From contig CAZJRI010000008.1 of the NCBI GenBank assembly GCA_964548025.1, positions 1 through 64,000 on the forward strand: a DNA stretch of 64,000 bases, given 5' to 3'. The notes under the pieces were generated by a model. That model had not been told where the DNA came from, made no database searches, and was given only the letters and a program-made list of their open reading frames with translations. Source of the stretch: JAHRVQ01 sp964548025. Its GTDB lineage: Bacteria > Pseudomonadota > Gammaproteobacteria > Pseudomonadales > Azotimanducaceae. Below, piece by piece: positions 52,596 to 61,649 of this stretch (position 1 is the stretch's first letter; each line of letters opens with the position of its first letter). The position numbers and the translations under genes are program-made.

Positions 52596-54932
52596 CTAAA
52601 ATACTTCACCAGTAATCCCCTGATCAATCAATTCCCCAATTTCTGCTTCACTCAGGCCGAATTTATCTCGCAGTATCTCGCGACTGTTCTCACCTAGACG
52701 GGGCGAATGGAATTCGGATCTGAGTTGACTTTCCGAAAATCGCCATGAGAAACCATCATAGAGGTGAGTGCCCAGGTCCGGATGTGTCAACTCGTTAAAC
52801 CAGCATCTTGCCGTCAGATGGGGATCTGTCAGCACCTCGGAAGTTGACTGGACAGGTGCCGCAGCGATAGAAATAGCCTGTAGCATTCGAGTAACTTCAT
52901 AGGATGAAAAGCGCCTGCTCCAGTTTGATATATCCGCATCCAGCCGATCCATTCTTTGCTGTTCCGTCTCTTCGGGCTCTGATGGATTCAGTTTGGCTAT
53001 TTCCTGAAATAGATCAAATTCCGTCTCATTTCTAACGGTAATCGCTACCCACTGGTCAACATCCTTACAGGGATAGACCCCCTGAATGAACATATCAGGA
53101 TGACGATTGCCCAGTCGATCGTGATGCCTGCCCAGACTCGCCTCAAGAATCAGTTCATCAATATAACCAACGGCAGCTTCAAACATTGATCCCTGTACAT
53201 ATTGGCCCTGCCCGGTTCTGTTTCGACAGTTCAGGGCTGTCAGGGTGGTCGCGGCCATCTGTAAGCCCGTATCTGCCTGATAAAATCCCATAACCATCGG
53301 TGGGCCGTCTGCGTATCCAAACAAACTGTCCCAGCCAGCCGTCGCCTCTATCGTTGTCCCGTTAGCACGATAACTGGCATAAGGCCCCATATTCCCATAA
53401 CCTGAAAAAGAGGTCATGATTATTTCAGGATTGATCTTTATAAGATCTTCATAGGCTAATCCGAACTTTTTCATTACATTCGGCGTATAGTTTTCCATCA
53501 CGATATCTGCATCGGCGACCAGCTCTCGAAACAACCGACGACCCTCTTCCTGGCCCAGATCGAGGGTAAGGCTTTTTTTATCCCGATTGACACTGTTGAA
53601 ATTGCTGCTGGTATTAACCAGTTTTGCGTCTTTATTGACGATACCCTCGGGTTTTTTGGGAGGTAGCGATCGCCAGACATCCGGTTTGTGAACTGATTCG
53701 ACCTTGATAACCTCTGCACCCAGGTCACTCAGCAATTGACTCGCAAAAGGTCCAATCCACGCCTGGGTGAGATCAACGATCACAATGTTTTCCAGAGGCC
53801 GCGATAATTCATGCGTTTGGCTATCCGGGACAGAATCCCGCTTTGACCAGTTAACGCTGCCGGGTTCAATCCTTCGAGACAATGGATTCATAGCAGGGGT
53901 CAGGGACATCCTCGCAGGTGGGCCTGTTCGGCTGATTGGACCCAGCACTGGATGATCAACGTCTCGAAAATAGTCCAGCGCCAGGAGTTGTGGATCCTGC
54001 AATATTTCGATGGGGCTTTTTACCTTTCCAACGGCTGAACTGTGTGGCGGGTCAGAAATAATCTGGAACAGGTCATCAATGCTGAAAGGAGAATCAAGGG
54101 TACGAATATATTCAAATAGTGCATCATAGTCCTGCCTCTTCTCGAAACTATCCAGGTGTTCCGGTAAGTCCTTTTCATCCAGCCCAACAATTTCCAGCAG
54201 GACTTCAAGTGCTATTTTATAGGCAAGATTAAAAGACAGATAGCCATCACCGATCTCGTAAAGTCGCACACCCAGGGGGTCAGTACCCGGCCCACTATCC
54301 CTCTGTTCGACTTGCCCCAGCACCTGGGTTCGCAGGGTGGGCACGATAGTCATCAGCGTTTCCATCCAGCTTACTTCTACTTTTTCAGATACCCCCGAAC
54401 CAGATCTTCTATGTAATGCGGCAAGTCCTGCGATAAATCCGTTAACGCCGCAGATGTAACCAATAAGATTACCGGGCATTCTGAGGGGGGCCCGACCCCG
54501 ACTGCCATTGACAGAAAGGAAACCGGACATGGCTTCTACGATAAGTTCGGTTCCGGTATAGGATGAATACGGTCCGGTTCTGCCAAAGGGAGATATATCC
54601 AAAAGAATTGGCCAGGTTGAGACCTCTTTAAAGGCGGGTATCAGCGCCAACTCACCTTCTGATCTATCCGTAATCAGGATATCAGCGTTCTCGATCAAAT
54701 CGGTAGTGACTGCCTCTCCCCCGATCATTGATTTGCCGGTATGCAGGCACTCCTGTAATAGAGAGAAAGGATTGCCGCTATTGTCTACAGCAGGATATTG
54801 AAATTGTGAACCAACCCATGCATCCCTGACAGCCAGAACCTCAGCGCCCCACATAGCAAACTGACGAGCGCAATAAGTGGCAGCTATGGTGCTGGAAAAT
54901 TCTAGTACCCGAATACCTGAGAGGGCTTGCAT
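52596..54932 (-). CDS. Two-domain (tandem) CaiB/BaiF CoA-transferase
   Basis: 778 residues from ATG 54932 (AGGTAAT upstream); a longer frame extends upstream with no domain. Domain 1 starts IRVLEFSSTIAATYCARQFA and has Gly158 (GYICG) at the Asp site. Domain 2 starts VDLTQAWIGPFASQLLSDLG and reads YQADTGLQM. A gap-free alignment with the other copies puts Gln552 at the Asp position and Asp554 two residues later. So here neither half has Asp at the standard place, unlike the other tandem copies. It is the least clear of the group. The phosphotransferase lies downstream on the same strand. Confidence 0.9.
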   Translation of the reverse strand: MQALSGIRVLEFSSTIAATYCARQFAMWGAEVLAVRDAWVGSQFQYPAVDNSGNPFSLLQECLHTGKSMIGGEAVTTDLIENADILITDRSEGELALIPAFKEVSTWPILLDISPFGRTGPYSSYTGTELIVEAMSGFLSVNGSRGRAPLRMPGNLIGYICGVNGFIAGLAALHRRSGSGVSEKVEVSWMETLMTIVPTLRTQVLGQVEQRDSGPGTDPLGVRLYEIGDGYLSFNLAYKIALEVLLEIVGLDEKDLPEHLDSFEKRQDYDALFEYIRTLDSPFSIDDLFQIISDPPHSSAVGKVKSPIEILQDPQLLALDYFRDVDHPVLGPISRTGPPARMSLTPAMNPLSRRIEPGSVNWSKRDSVPDSQTHELSRPLENIVIVDLTQAWIGPFASQLLSDLGAEVIKVESVHKPDVWRSLPPKKPEGIVNKDAKLVNTSSNFNSVNRDKKSLTLDLGQEEGRRLFRELVADADIVMENYTPNVMKKFGLAYEDLIKINPEIIMTSFSGYGNMGPYASYRANGTTIEATAGWDSLFGYADGPPMVMGFYQADTGLQMAATTLTALNCRNRTGQGQYVQGSMFEAAVGYIDELILEASLGRHHDRLGNRHPDMFIQGVYPCKDVDQWVAITVRNETEFDLFQEIAKLNPSEPEETEQQRMDRLDADISNWSRRFSSYEVTRMLQAISIAAAPVQSTSEVLTDPHLTARCWFNELTHPDLGTHLYDGFSWRFSESQLRSEFHSPRLGENSREILRDKFGLSEAEIGELIDQGITGEVF

Positions 54933-55092
54933 ATTACCTATTTTACGATGACCTACGACGCTCGAGTATATCATCCATCTCTGGCGCTCTCGCTTAAAAT
55001 TATCCGCATTTACCCGGTCCATGATTCGAGATGTCTTCTGCCAGATTTCTTCCGCAAGATTGCTTCTTGCAACCAGGCTGAATTACATCGGA

Positions 55093-55872
55093 TCAATCTG
55101 CCTGACGCAGATCGACGCCAACAGGACAATGGTCAGATCCCAGGGCATCCGGCCATATAAATGCATCCTCAACTTTCTTGGCAGCGCTATTGGATGCAAG
55201 AATATAGTCAACTCGCCAACCGACATTGTCAGCTCGCGCGTTTCCCCATTGTCGCCACCAGCTATAATGCCCTTCTTCTCCCGGATGCTGTTTCCTGAAA
55301 ACGTCAACCCATTTATCATCAAGCCACTCTGACATCACCTGCCTTTCTTCCGGCAGAAAACCACTTGATTTCTTGTTTGTCTTCGGTCGAGCGAGGTCAA
55401 TCTCCTCATGAGCCACATTGAAATCACCGGCTACAAAAACAGGACCCCGCCTTCTCAGTATGTCTATTTTTTCCTTTACCGCCCGATGGAAATCCAGCTT
55501 GTAAGGGACCCGGCTATTATCACGGTCTTTTCCACTGCCCTTGGGGAAATAAACCGATGCTATTGCCGTTCGCCCATAATGCGCCACGATAAATCTGCCC
55601 TCGGTATCAAATCGGGACTCACCAAGACTGATCTCGATCTTCTCTGGTTCTTTTCGTGAATAGATGCAAACACCACTATAGCCAGCCCTCTCAGCCGGTG
55701 AAAATGAGCCGTACCAACCATCAGGCGAGCGAACATCTACCGCTAGCTGCTCGGGGAAGGCCCTGACCTCCTGAAGACAAATAACATCGGCTCCGCTCTC
55801 TTCAAGAAACTTTAGAAAACCTTTCTTTACACAGGCCCTCAGCCCATTTACATTCCAACTGATGATTCTCAT
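55093..55872 (-). CDS. xth: Exodeoxyribonuclease III family (AP endonuclease)
   Basis: 259 residues from ATG 55872 (MRIISWNVNGLRA); a GTG six bases upstream is an alternative start. The endonuclease/exonuclease/phosphatase fold is clear: WNVNGLRA with Asn, ICLQEVRAFPEQL with the metal-binding Glu, VAGDFNVAHEEIDL with the Asp and Asn, WRVDYILAS, and GSDHCPVGVDL with the His. It repairs abasic sites and removes 3' ends. This is a housekeeping gene inside the catabolic stretch, so it does not seem to be part of a pathway. Confidence 0.95.
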   Translation of the reverse strand: MRIISWNVNGLRACVKKGFLKFLEESGADVICLQEVRAFPEQLAVDVRSPDGWYGSFSPAERAGYSGVCIYSRKEPEKIEISLGESRFDTEGRFIVAHYGRTAIASVYFPKGSGKDRDNSRVPYKLDFHRAVKEKIDILRRRGPVFVAGDFNVAHEEIDLARPKTNKKSSGFLPEERQVMSEWLDDKWVDVFRKQHPGEEGHYSWWRQWGNARADNVGWRVDYILASNSAAKKVEDAFIWPDALGSDHCPVGVDLRQAD

Positions 55873-55950
55873 TTGCACGACTTATTCGCAGTTCCCAGGA
55901 ACGCAGAACCTAAACCAGTGGATAGCAGACTTCAAGGCGCATAGCCAACC

Positions 55951-56005
55951 TTGAGCCTTGTCCATGATGAGCCTTGTCCCTGATGAGAATTGTCCCTGAA
56001 TAGCA
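55951..56005. repeat. 16-bp short tandem repeat, about three copies
   Basis: TTGTCCATGATGAGCC (55958-55973), TTGTCCCTGATGAGAA (55974-55989) and TTGTCCCTGAATAGCA (55990-56005) are consecutive 16-base units, with a partial copy (TTGAGCC) before them. They lie between the exonuclease III gene and the next tandem CoA-transferase. Slippage repeat or a small regulatory array are both possible. Confidence 0.7.
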
Positions 56006-56025
56006 ACCGGTACAGGATTTACTAG

Positions 56026-58527
56026 ATGACGATGAGTGCCCTATCAAATATCACGGTGGTCGAACTGGCACAAGGCATAGCCGGTCCCTACTGTGGCCGC
56101 ATGCTGTCAGCGCATGGAGCAAGAGTAATCAAGATTGAACCACCGAATACCGGTGATAACGCCCGCTACCTTCTGCCACGCATCAACAACGAGGCTCCTG
56201 ATCCCGCCGACAAAACTGCGACAGACCCGAATGCCAGCGGTCTCTTTGGATGGCTGAACGCCAACAAAGAAAGCATCGCACTCGATAAGGCCAACCCTTC
56301 TGACCTTGCCACCATAGAAAACATCTGTGCCGAGGCCCAGGTGGTTATCCTGGATACCATCGACGAGAGTGAATCTAATCTGACGATGGAAACCCTGCAG
56401 GAGGCTAATCCGCACCTCATCCTCTGTAACGTCACTTTCTTCGGGCAGACAGGGCCCTATAAGCACTATCTTGGTAATGACGCGCTCTGCACTGCACTTT
56501 CGGGCCTCGCTTTTGGCATTGGTGAGGCGGGAGGCTCACCGACATTACCATCTGGTTATGGTCCACAGGTTATCGCCGGGGTTACTGCTGCTATTTCTGT
56601 TATGACGGCACTTCTCGGTAAACAAGAAAGTACCAACGGATACAGTATCGATCTCAGCGTTCTTGAGGCGACCATCATCCTGAATGAAACAGGCGCGATA
56701 GCCCGCTCCTATGAACTGGATTCAATACCCCAGCGGTTCGGCGTCAATCGTTTTCCACCAACATTTCCGATGGGGGTATTTAGATGTGCTGACGGCTGGG
56801 TAGGCATTACTGCGTTAACACCCGGTCAATGGATCGCTCTATGCGACCTGCTGGAGGTGCCTGAACTGGGTCACGATCCAGATTACTATGCGAGTATCGA
56901 TCGATTTATAAAGTCGGACGAACTGGATCCTATTCTGTCAAAAGGCATGCTGAAATGGTCAGCCAGAGAATTGGTCATTGCCGGTCAGGGTCGACGTGTA
57001 CCTCTTGCTCTTGTACCTACCCCGGAAGAATTGTTGACGTTGCCGGAATTCGTCGAGCGGGGGGCCCTGTCCACCATATCGTTGCCTGGCGGTAAAGAAT
57101 TCCAGGCGCCGGATATTCCCTTTATTCTGAAAAGAACCCCGGCCAGGGCCAGTGGCCCTGCACCTGATCTCGACCAGCACAGGGATAAGATTCTGAAGAT
57201 GCTGGCAGAGTCATCACCCGCTGATATAACCCATGAGGGTAGCGCCGAAGCATTGAAGTCGGCCAGTCAGAAACCCCTAGAAGGCATTCGGGTTATCGAC
57301 TTGTCAAAAGGCTGGTCTGGTCCGCTCGCCGCACGTTTTTGCGCAGACATGGGCGCGGATGTCATCAAAGTAGAAGATTGTCGTTACCCTGACTGGTGGA
57401 GAGGTTGGGAAGCAACCAGGCAGTGGGTAGATGAGAAAGAATACGAGAAGATGCCTTCATTCAATTCGATGAATCGAAATAAACTCGGAATCACTCTGGA
57501 TCTAACTACTGACCGGGGTCGTGACCTCGTCAAGAAGCTCGTTAAGGATGCTGATGCCGTTATCGAGAACTACACATCGACCGTGTTGCCCAAATTGGGA
57601 TTGGACTATTCGGAACTCAAGAAAGTTAATCCTAATATCGTTATGATATCTATGCCGGCATGGGGGATGTCGAGTGCATGGTCAGATCACAGGGCTTATG
57701 GTTCAACTGTTGAGCAGGGTTCAGGTCTCCCCCATCTGAACGGCAGAGAAAGCTGGCCGCCTACTCATCAGCACGTCGCGTTGGGTGACGCAGTTTCTGG
57801 TCTGAATGCAGCCGTCGCGGTACTAATCGCTCTCTACCATCAAAAGCAAACCGGCGAAGGCCAACTAATTGATTTAAGCCAGGTTGAGTGCCTCCTTCCA
57901 CTGGGGGCACACGGTATGATCGAGTATTCGCTCAATCATGCCAACTGGCCAAGATTGGGCAGCCATCATCCTGAATTTTCACCCTGGGGAGTCTACCCCT
58001 GTGAGGGTGAAGAGGCCTGGCTCGCAATTACCTGCTCAACAGACGATGAATGGGCAAATCTTGCTAATGCTATCAATAGGCCGGAGCTCGCAGGGGATGA
58101 CAGATTCGATAACCACAGTCATCGCAAACGGAACGAAGATGCCCTGGATGAATTGATATCAGCCTGGACAATCAAGAGAAGTACGGACACAGCAATGACC
58201 GATTTGCAGAACTGCGGCGTCCCTGCCGCGGTAGTCAGATCAACCCAAAATCTCGTCGACGACCTGCAACTTCAAGAACGCGGGTACTTTGAATGGGCAC
58301 CGGGTGTTCATCGAGATGTTGCACTGTATCCACTCCCTGCATTCACCATGGACGGACATCGACAAAATGTGCAGTGGCCAGCGCCAACCCTGGGCGAACA
58401 CAACGAAAAAGTGCTCAGAGAAAAACTCGCGCTAACTGACGATGACATCGAGTCGCTGGCCCGCGAGAAGATTATCGGCACTGTACCGATAATCCCCGGG
58501 GAGACCAGCATGGAAAAGGAAGCCTAG
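56026..58527 (+). CDS. Two-domain (tandem) CaiB/BaiF CoA-transferase
   Basis: 833 residues from ATG 56026, or ATG 56032. Domain 1 (ALSNITVVELAQGIAGPYCG) has Gln181 (GPQVIAGVT) where Asp is expected. Domain 2 (IRVIDLSKGWSGPLAARFCA) has Asp588 (ALGDAVSG) and is predicted to be active. A linker of about 20 residues around AESSPADITHEGSAEA joins the two. It converges, with a 4-base overlap of the 3' ends, with the acyl-CoA dehydrogenase at 58524-59723. The AGGA about nine bases upstream is a modest ribosome site. Confidence 0.92.
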   Translation: MTMSALSNITVVELAQGIAGPYCGRMLSAHGARVIKIEPPNTGDNARYLLPRINNEAPDPADKTATDPNASGLFGWLNANKESIALDKANPSDLATIENICAEAQVVILDTIDESESNLTMETLQEANPHLILCNVTFFGQTGPYKHYLGNDALCTALSGLAFGIGEAGGSPTLPSGYGPQVIAGVTAAISVMTALLGKQESTNGYSIDLSVLEATIILNETGAIARSYELDSIPQRFGVNRFPPTFPMGVFRCADGWVGITALTPGQWIALCDLLEVPELGHDPDYYASIDRFIKSDELDPILSKGMLKWSARELVIAGQGRRVPLALVPTPEELLTLPEFVERGALSTISLPGGKEFQAPDIPFILKRTPARASGPAPDLDQHRDKILKMLAESSPADITHEGSAEALKSASQKPLEGIRVIDLSKGWSGPLAARFCADMGADVIKVEDCRYPDWWRGWEATRQWVDEKEYEKMPSFNSMNRNKLGITLDLTTDRGRDLVKKLVKDADAVIENYTSTVLPKLGLDYSELKKVNPNIVMISMPAWGMSSAWSDHRAYGSTVEQGSGLPHLNGRESWPPTHQHVALGDAVSGLNAAVAVLIALYHQKQTGEGQLIDLSQVECLLPLGAHGMIEYSLNHANWPRLGSHHPEFSPWGVYPCEGEEAWLAITCSTDDEWANLANAINRPELAGDDRFDNHSHRKRNEDALDELISAWTIKRSTDTAMTDLQNCGVPAAVVRSTQNLVDDLQLQERGYFEWAPGVHRDVALYPLPAFTMDGHRQNVQWPAPTLGEHNEKVLREKLALTDDDIESLAREKIIGTVPIIPGETSMEKEA

Positions 58528-59723
58528 TCAGGCAACCCGAGTACTCGCTTGGCAATGATATTCAACTGAACCTCGTTGGAGCCACCGGCGATGGATGCAG
58601 CCTTGGAACCCAACCACGCCCGCGTAACACTGCGGTCATCTTCTGTGAACATTTCGCCTTCCCAGCCGAGAGACTGGGTCCCCCTGACCTTGAGTTGCAG
58701 CTCCAGTTGTTCCTTGGCGAGATCTGCCCCAAACAGTTTGAAAATTGAAGTTGCAGCACCAGGGGTACCCCCTTCTGATTCAGCAACAGTTCTGTTCTGC
58801 GTAAGGGTAAAAGCTCTCGTTTTCATTCGGTTGCGCAGAATGTCATCACGAAGCTGGAGATCACTCAGTTTACCGTCACTCAAACCGATATACTCGATTG
58901 CTGCCTCTTTTAAAGTGAGCCCGGTCTGTTGTCTGCCCCGGCCTGTTGCTGCGGCTGCCAGAGTATGAATGCCAGACCGTTCGTGCTGAAGCAATCTCTT
59001 CGCCACTGTCCAGCCTCGATTCACCTGATGGACCAGGTCGTCCTTGGGCGCGACAACATCATCGAAAAAGGTTTCACAAAAAGGAGATGCACCACTGATC
59101 AGTCGTATCGGCTTAACGGATACACCCGGCGAGTCCATGGAAAACAGCAGAAAACTGATACCTTCATGTTTGGGCGCCTGGGGATCAGTTCTGGTCAGGC
59201 AGAATATCCAGTCTGCAAAGTCTGCACCTGATGTCCATATCTTCTGCCCATTAATCAGGAAGTGATCTCCCTTGTCTTCTGCCTTGGTTTGCAGACTTGC
59301 AAGGTCAGAACCAGAACCCGGTTCGCTATATCCCTGGCACCAGCGGATTTCACCGCTTGCAATTTTTGGCAGATGACGGGCCTTTTGTGCATCCGTGCCA
59401 TATTCGAGGAGTGTCGGTCCAATCATGACAACGCCCATGCCGCCCAGCGGTGTCCTTGCGTCAATCCGTGTCATTTCCTCCAGCAAGACGACATATTCGT
59501 CCTTTGTCAGGTCGGCACCACCATATTCTTTTGGCCAGTTTGGTACGGTCCAACCCTTCTCGGCCATACGATCAAGCCAGACATATGAGTCGGGGTTGGT
59601 GCTACGGTGCTTGGAACCACCATCCACCATCTCTTCTTCGACCATTGGTGTCCGCATGCTCTGCGGGCAGTTTTCCTCAAGCCAGGCACGTGTTTCTTCT
59701 CTGAATTCTTCGAGCTTGGTCAT
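58524..59723 (-). CDS. Acyl-CoA dehydrogenase, FadE-type with helix-G glutamate
   Basis: 399 residues from ATG 59723, with GGGGGAG just upstream. It resembles the dehydrogenase at 10732-11907 in most segments: GYSEPGSGSDLASLQ, INGQKIWTSGADFADWIFCL, GGSNEVQLNIIAKRVLGLPD. The MCAD-type EGT is GGS, and Glu248 in LLQHERSG is the probable base. The two are paralogues in the same window. It follows the carboxyltransferase on the same strand. Confidence 0.93.
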   Translation of the reverse strand: MTKLEEFREETRAWLEENCPQSMRTPMVEEEMVDGGSKHRSTNPDSYVWLDRMAEKGWTVPNWPKEYGGADLTKDEYVVLLEEMTRIDARTPLGGMGVVMIGPTLLEYGTDAQKARHLPKIASGEIRWCQGYSEPGSGSDLASLQTKAEDKGDHFLINGQKIWTSGADFADWIFCLTRTDPQAPKHEGISFLLFSMDSPGVSVKPIRLISGASPFCETFFDDVVAPKDDLVHQVNRGWTVAKRLLQHERSGIHTLAAAATGRGRQQTGLTLKEAAIEYIGLSDGKLSDLQLRDDILRNRMKTRAFTLTQNRTVAESEGGTPGAATSIFKLFGADLAKEQLELQLKVRGTQSLGWEGEMFTEDDRSVTRAWLGSKAASIAGGSNEVQLNIIAKRVLGLPD

Positions 59724-59818
59724 CACTCCCCCTGCTGTTGATGTTAATTTAAGTTAGTTTGAACCTACCTGCGGCAAGAAAAAAGATCACAAATAGCCAT
59801 CTCTGCCAGATCCAATCC

Positions 59819-61369
59819 TTATGGCATATACGGTGTTGATGTCGGACCCAGTTGAGTCTGGATTATCGGCTGAGCCATCTCAATGAACTCTGATAACATC
59901 GGACGAGTATCTCTTGGATCCATAATTTCCTCAATATTAAATGCTTCCGCTGTTCTAAATGGCGATGCCAGTGCATCGAGGCTCTCTTCTATCTCCTTCT
60001 GTTTTGCTTCCGGATCATCTGATTCAGCAATCACTCGTCGATAAGCTGCCGATACGCCACCTGAAATATGCATTGAACCCCAATGCCCCGAAGGCCAGGC
60101 GACCCGCTTGAACATCCCGCCAGGCCGATCATGGCACTGACCGGCAACACCATAGAGTTGCCTGATAATTATCGAGATCCATGGCATCTGGGTTCGCAAT
60201 GTCGCACACAACATTTTCGCACCAGCACGAACAATACCCTGCCGCTGTTGCTCCGGCCCTGCCATAAAGCCGGGTTCGTCAGCAAAATAGACCATTGGCA
60301 GGTGAAAAGTATCGCATAACTGTAAAAACCGAATCACCTTGGTACCTGCAGCGACGTCCATGGAGCCACCCAGTCTTTTCGGGTTGTTAATCATAACGCC
60401 AGTCGGATATCCGTTGATGCGGGCAAGCCCGATGATGCGTGAACGGCCATAATGTGGCGTTATCTCAAAAAATGAATCCTTATCCAACGTGGCCTCAAGA
60501 ATCTTATAGGCATCGTATACTCGTCTCTTGTTGCGCGGGATTGCCGAAAGCAGCGCCTCTTCCCGTCGATTGGGATCATCGCCGTTTTCCACCCTTGGCG
60601 GCATCTGCCAGACATTATCAGGAAGGTAACTCAGAAACCGCCTGATCATATCGAAGGCTTCTTCCTCAGTATCTGCCAGATTGTCGATAACACCGCTCTC
60701 AAAGACCTGTGATCGCTCATCGCCAAGGTCTTCTTTCGTGATATCAATGCCGAGGGCTGCTTTCACAACCGGCGGTCCACCCGGGAAAACCTGACTGATC
60801 CCCTTGACCATCAGGTTGAAATGAGAAAGACAGGCGTCCACTGCAGGCAAACCGGCAACCGAACCCAGTGCAGCAGAGACGACGGGTACCTGGCAAAGAA
60901 GCTTCTCCACACCCGGAGTGACAGGATTGGTGGGTATATAGGTACGTCCTATCTTTTCAAAAGTCTTGACGCTGCCGCCGGTCGCATCGAGCAATCTGAC
61001 ATAAGGCAACCGCCAGTCTTTGGCCATGTTCTGTGCATGCCCGCCTTTATTGCCAATTGATGCATCTGCTGCGCCGCCTCTGACAGTAAAGTCACCGCCA
61101 TTAACCACAACCTTGCGACCGTTGAGTGAACACAATCCGATAACCATATTAGATGGCCTGACATCCACGAGTTTGTTTTTCTCATAAGTTGCGGCTCCTG
61201 CCAGACCACCTATCTCCTGGAACGAGTTCTCATCAGTCAGAAGATCAAGTCGTTCTCTGATGGTGAGTTTGCCTCTTTCATGCTGGACCTTGATGCCAGT
61301 CTCTCCTCCCATCTTCTCTGCCATCTCAGCTCTTTGCTGCATCTCTTTGATCTCTGGTTCCCAACTCAT
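59819..61369 (-). CDS. Acyl-CoA carboxylase carboxyltransferase (beta) subunit
   Basis: 516 residues with the two crotonase-like halves of the biotin-dependent carboxyltransferase family. The N-terminal GKLTIRERLDLLTDENSFQE, the oxyanion motif GGDFTVRGGAADASIGNKGG and YFADEPGFMAGPEQQRQG with the GGMFKRVAWPSG section are clear. Propionyl-, methylcrotonyl- or geranyl-CoA-like acyl groups are candidates; the substrate is not decided by the sequence. The biotin carboxylase / biotin carrier subunit is not in the window, so a partner is needed from elsewhere. ATG 61369 follows GGGAG and GAGAGAC. The dehydrogenase at 58524-59723 is downstream on the same strand. Confidence 0.9.
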   Translation of the reverse strand: MSWEPEIKEMQQRAEMAEKMGGETGIKVQHERGKLTIRERLDLLTDENSFQEIGGLAGAATYEKNKLVDVRPSNMVIGLCSLNGRKVVVNGGDFTVRGGAADASIGNKGGHAQNMAKDWRLPYVRLLDATGGSVKTFEKIGRTYIPTNPVTPGVEKLLCQVPVVSAALGSVAGLPAVDACLSHFNLMVKGISQVFPGGPPVVKAALGIDITKEDLGDERSQVFESGVIDNLADTEEEAFDMIRRFLSYLPDNVWQMPPRVENGDDPNRREEALLSAIPRNKRRVYDAYKILEATLDKDSFFEITPHYGRSRIIGLARINGYPTGVMINNPKRLGGSMDVAAGTKVIRFLQLCDTFHLPMVYFADEPGFMAGPEQQRQGIVRAGAKMLCATLRTQMPWISIIIRQLYGVAGQCHDRPGGMFKRVAWPSGHWGSMHISGGVSAAYRRVIAESDDPEAKQKEIEESLDALASPFRTAEAFNIEEIMDPRDTRPMLSEFIEMAQPIIQTQLGPTSTPYMP

Positions 61370-61573
61370 GTCTCTCTGCTCCCGTTACTATCTATTGATG
61401 GTGCTAATATCGATGGTGTTTCGTATTGAAAATCTGAATAACAAAATACGTAATTTCAGTCTGCTTCACAACCACCGTGACTCGGCAGATCTTCGTCATC
61501 ACCAAATTCCGGACAAATATAGCAGGAACACAAAACAGCCTCCCACTGACTATTACATGTAAACAGGCCCAAT

Positions 61574-61588
61574 TTCTTTTATAAAGAA
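61574..61588. promoter_or_regulatory. Inverted repeat TTCTTT-N3-AAAGAA
   Basis: A perfect 6-bp inverted repeat, AT-rich, in the 280-base space between the carboxyltransferase (-) and the dehydrogenase at 61650 (+). It is about 60 bases upstream of the plus-strand ATG, at a plausible promoter position. It may be a regulator site or part of a promoter. Confidence 0.4.
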
Positions 61589-61649
61589 GCATTGATTGTA
61601 ATCGGCCCACTTGAGGGCTGATCGCTACGGATTGAAACAAGGAGAAATT

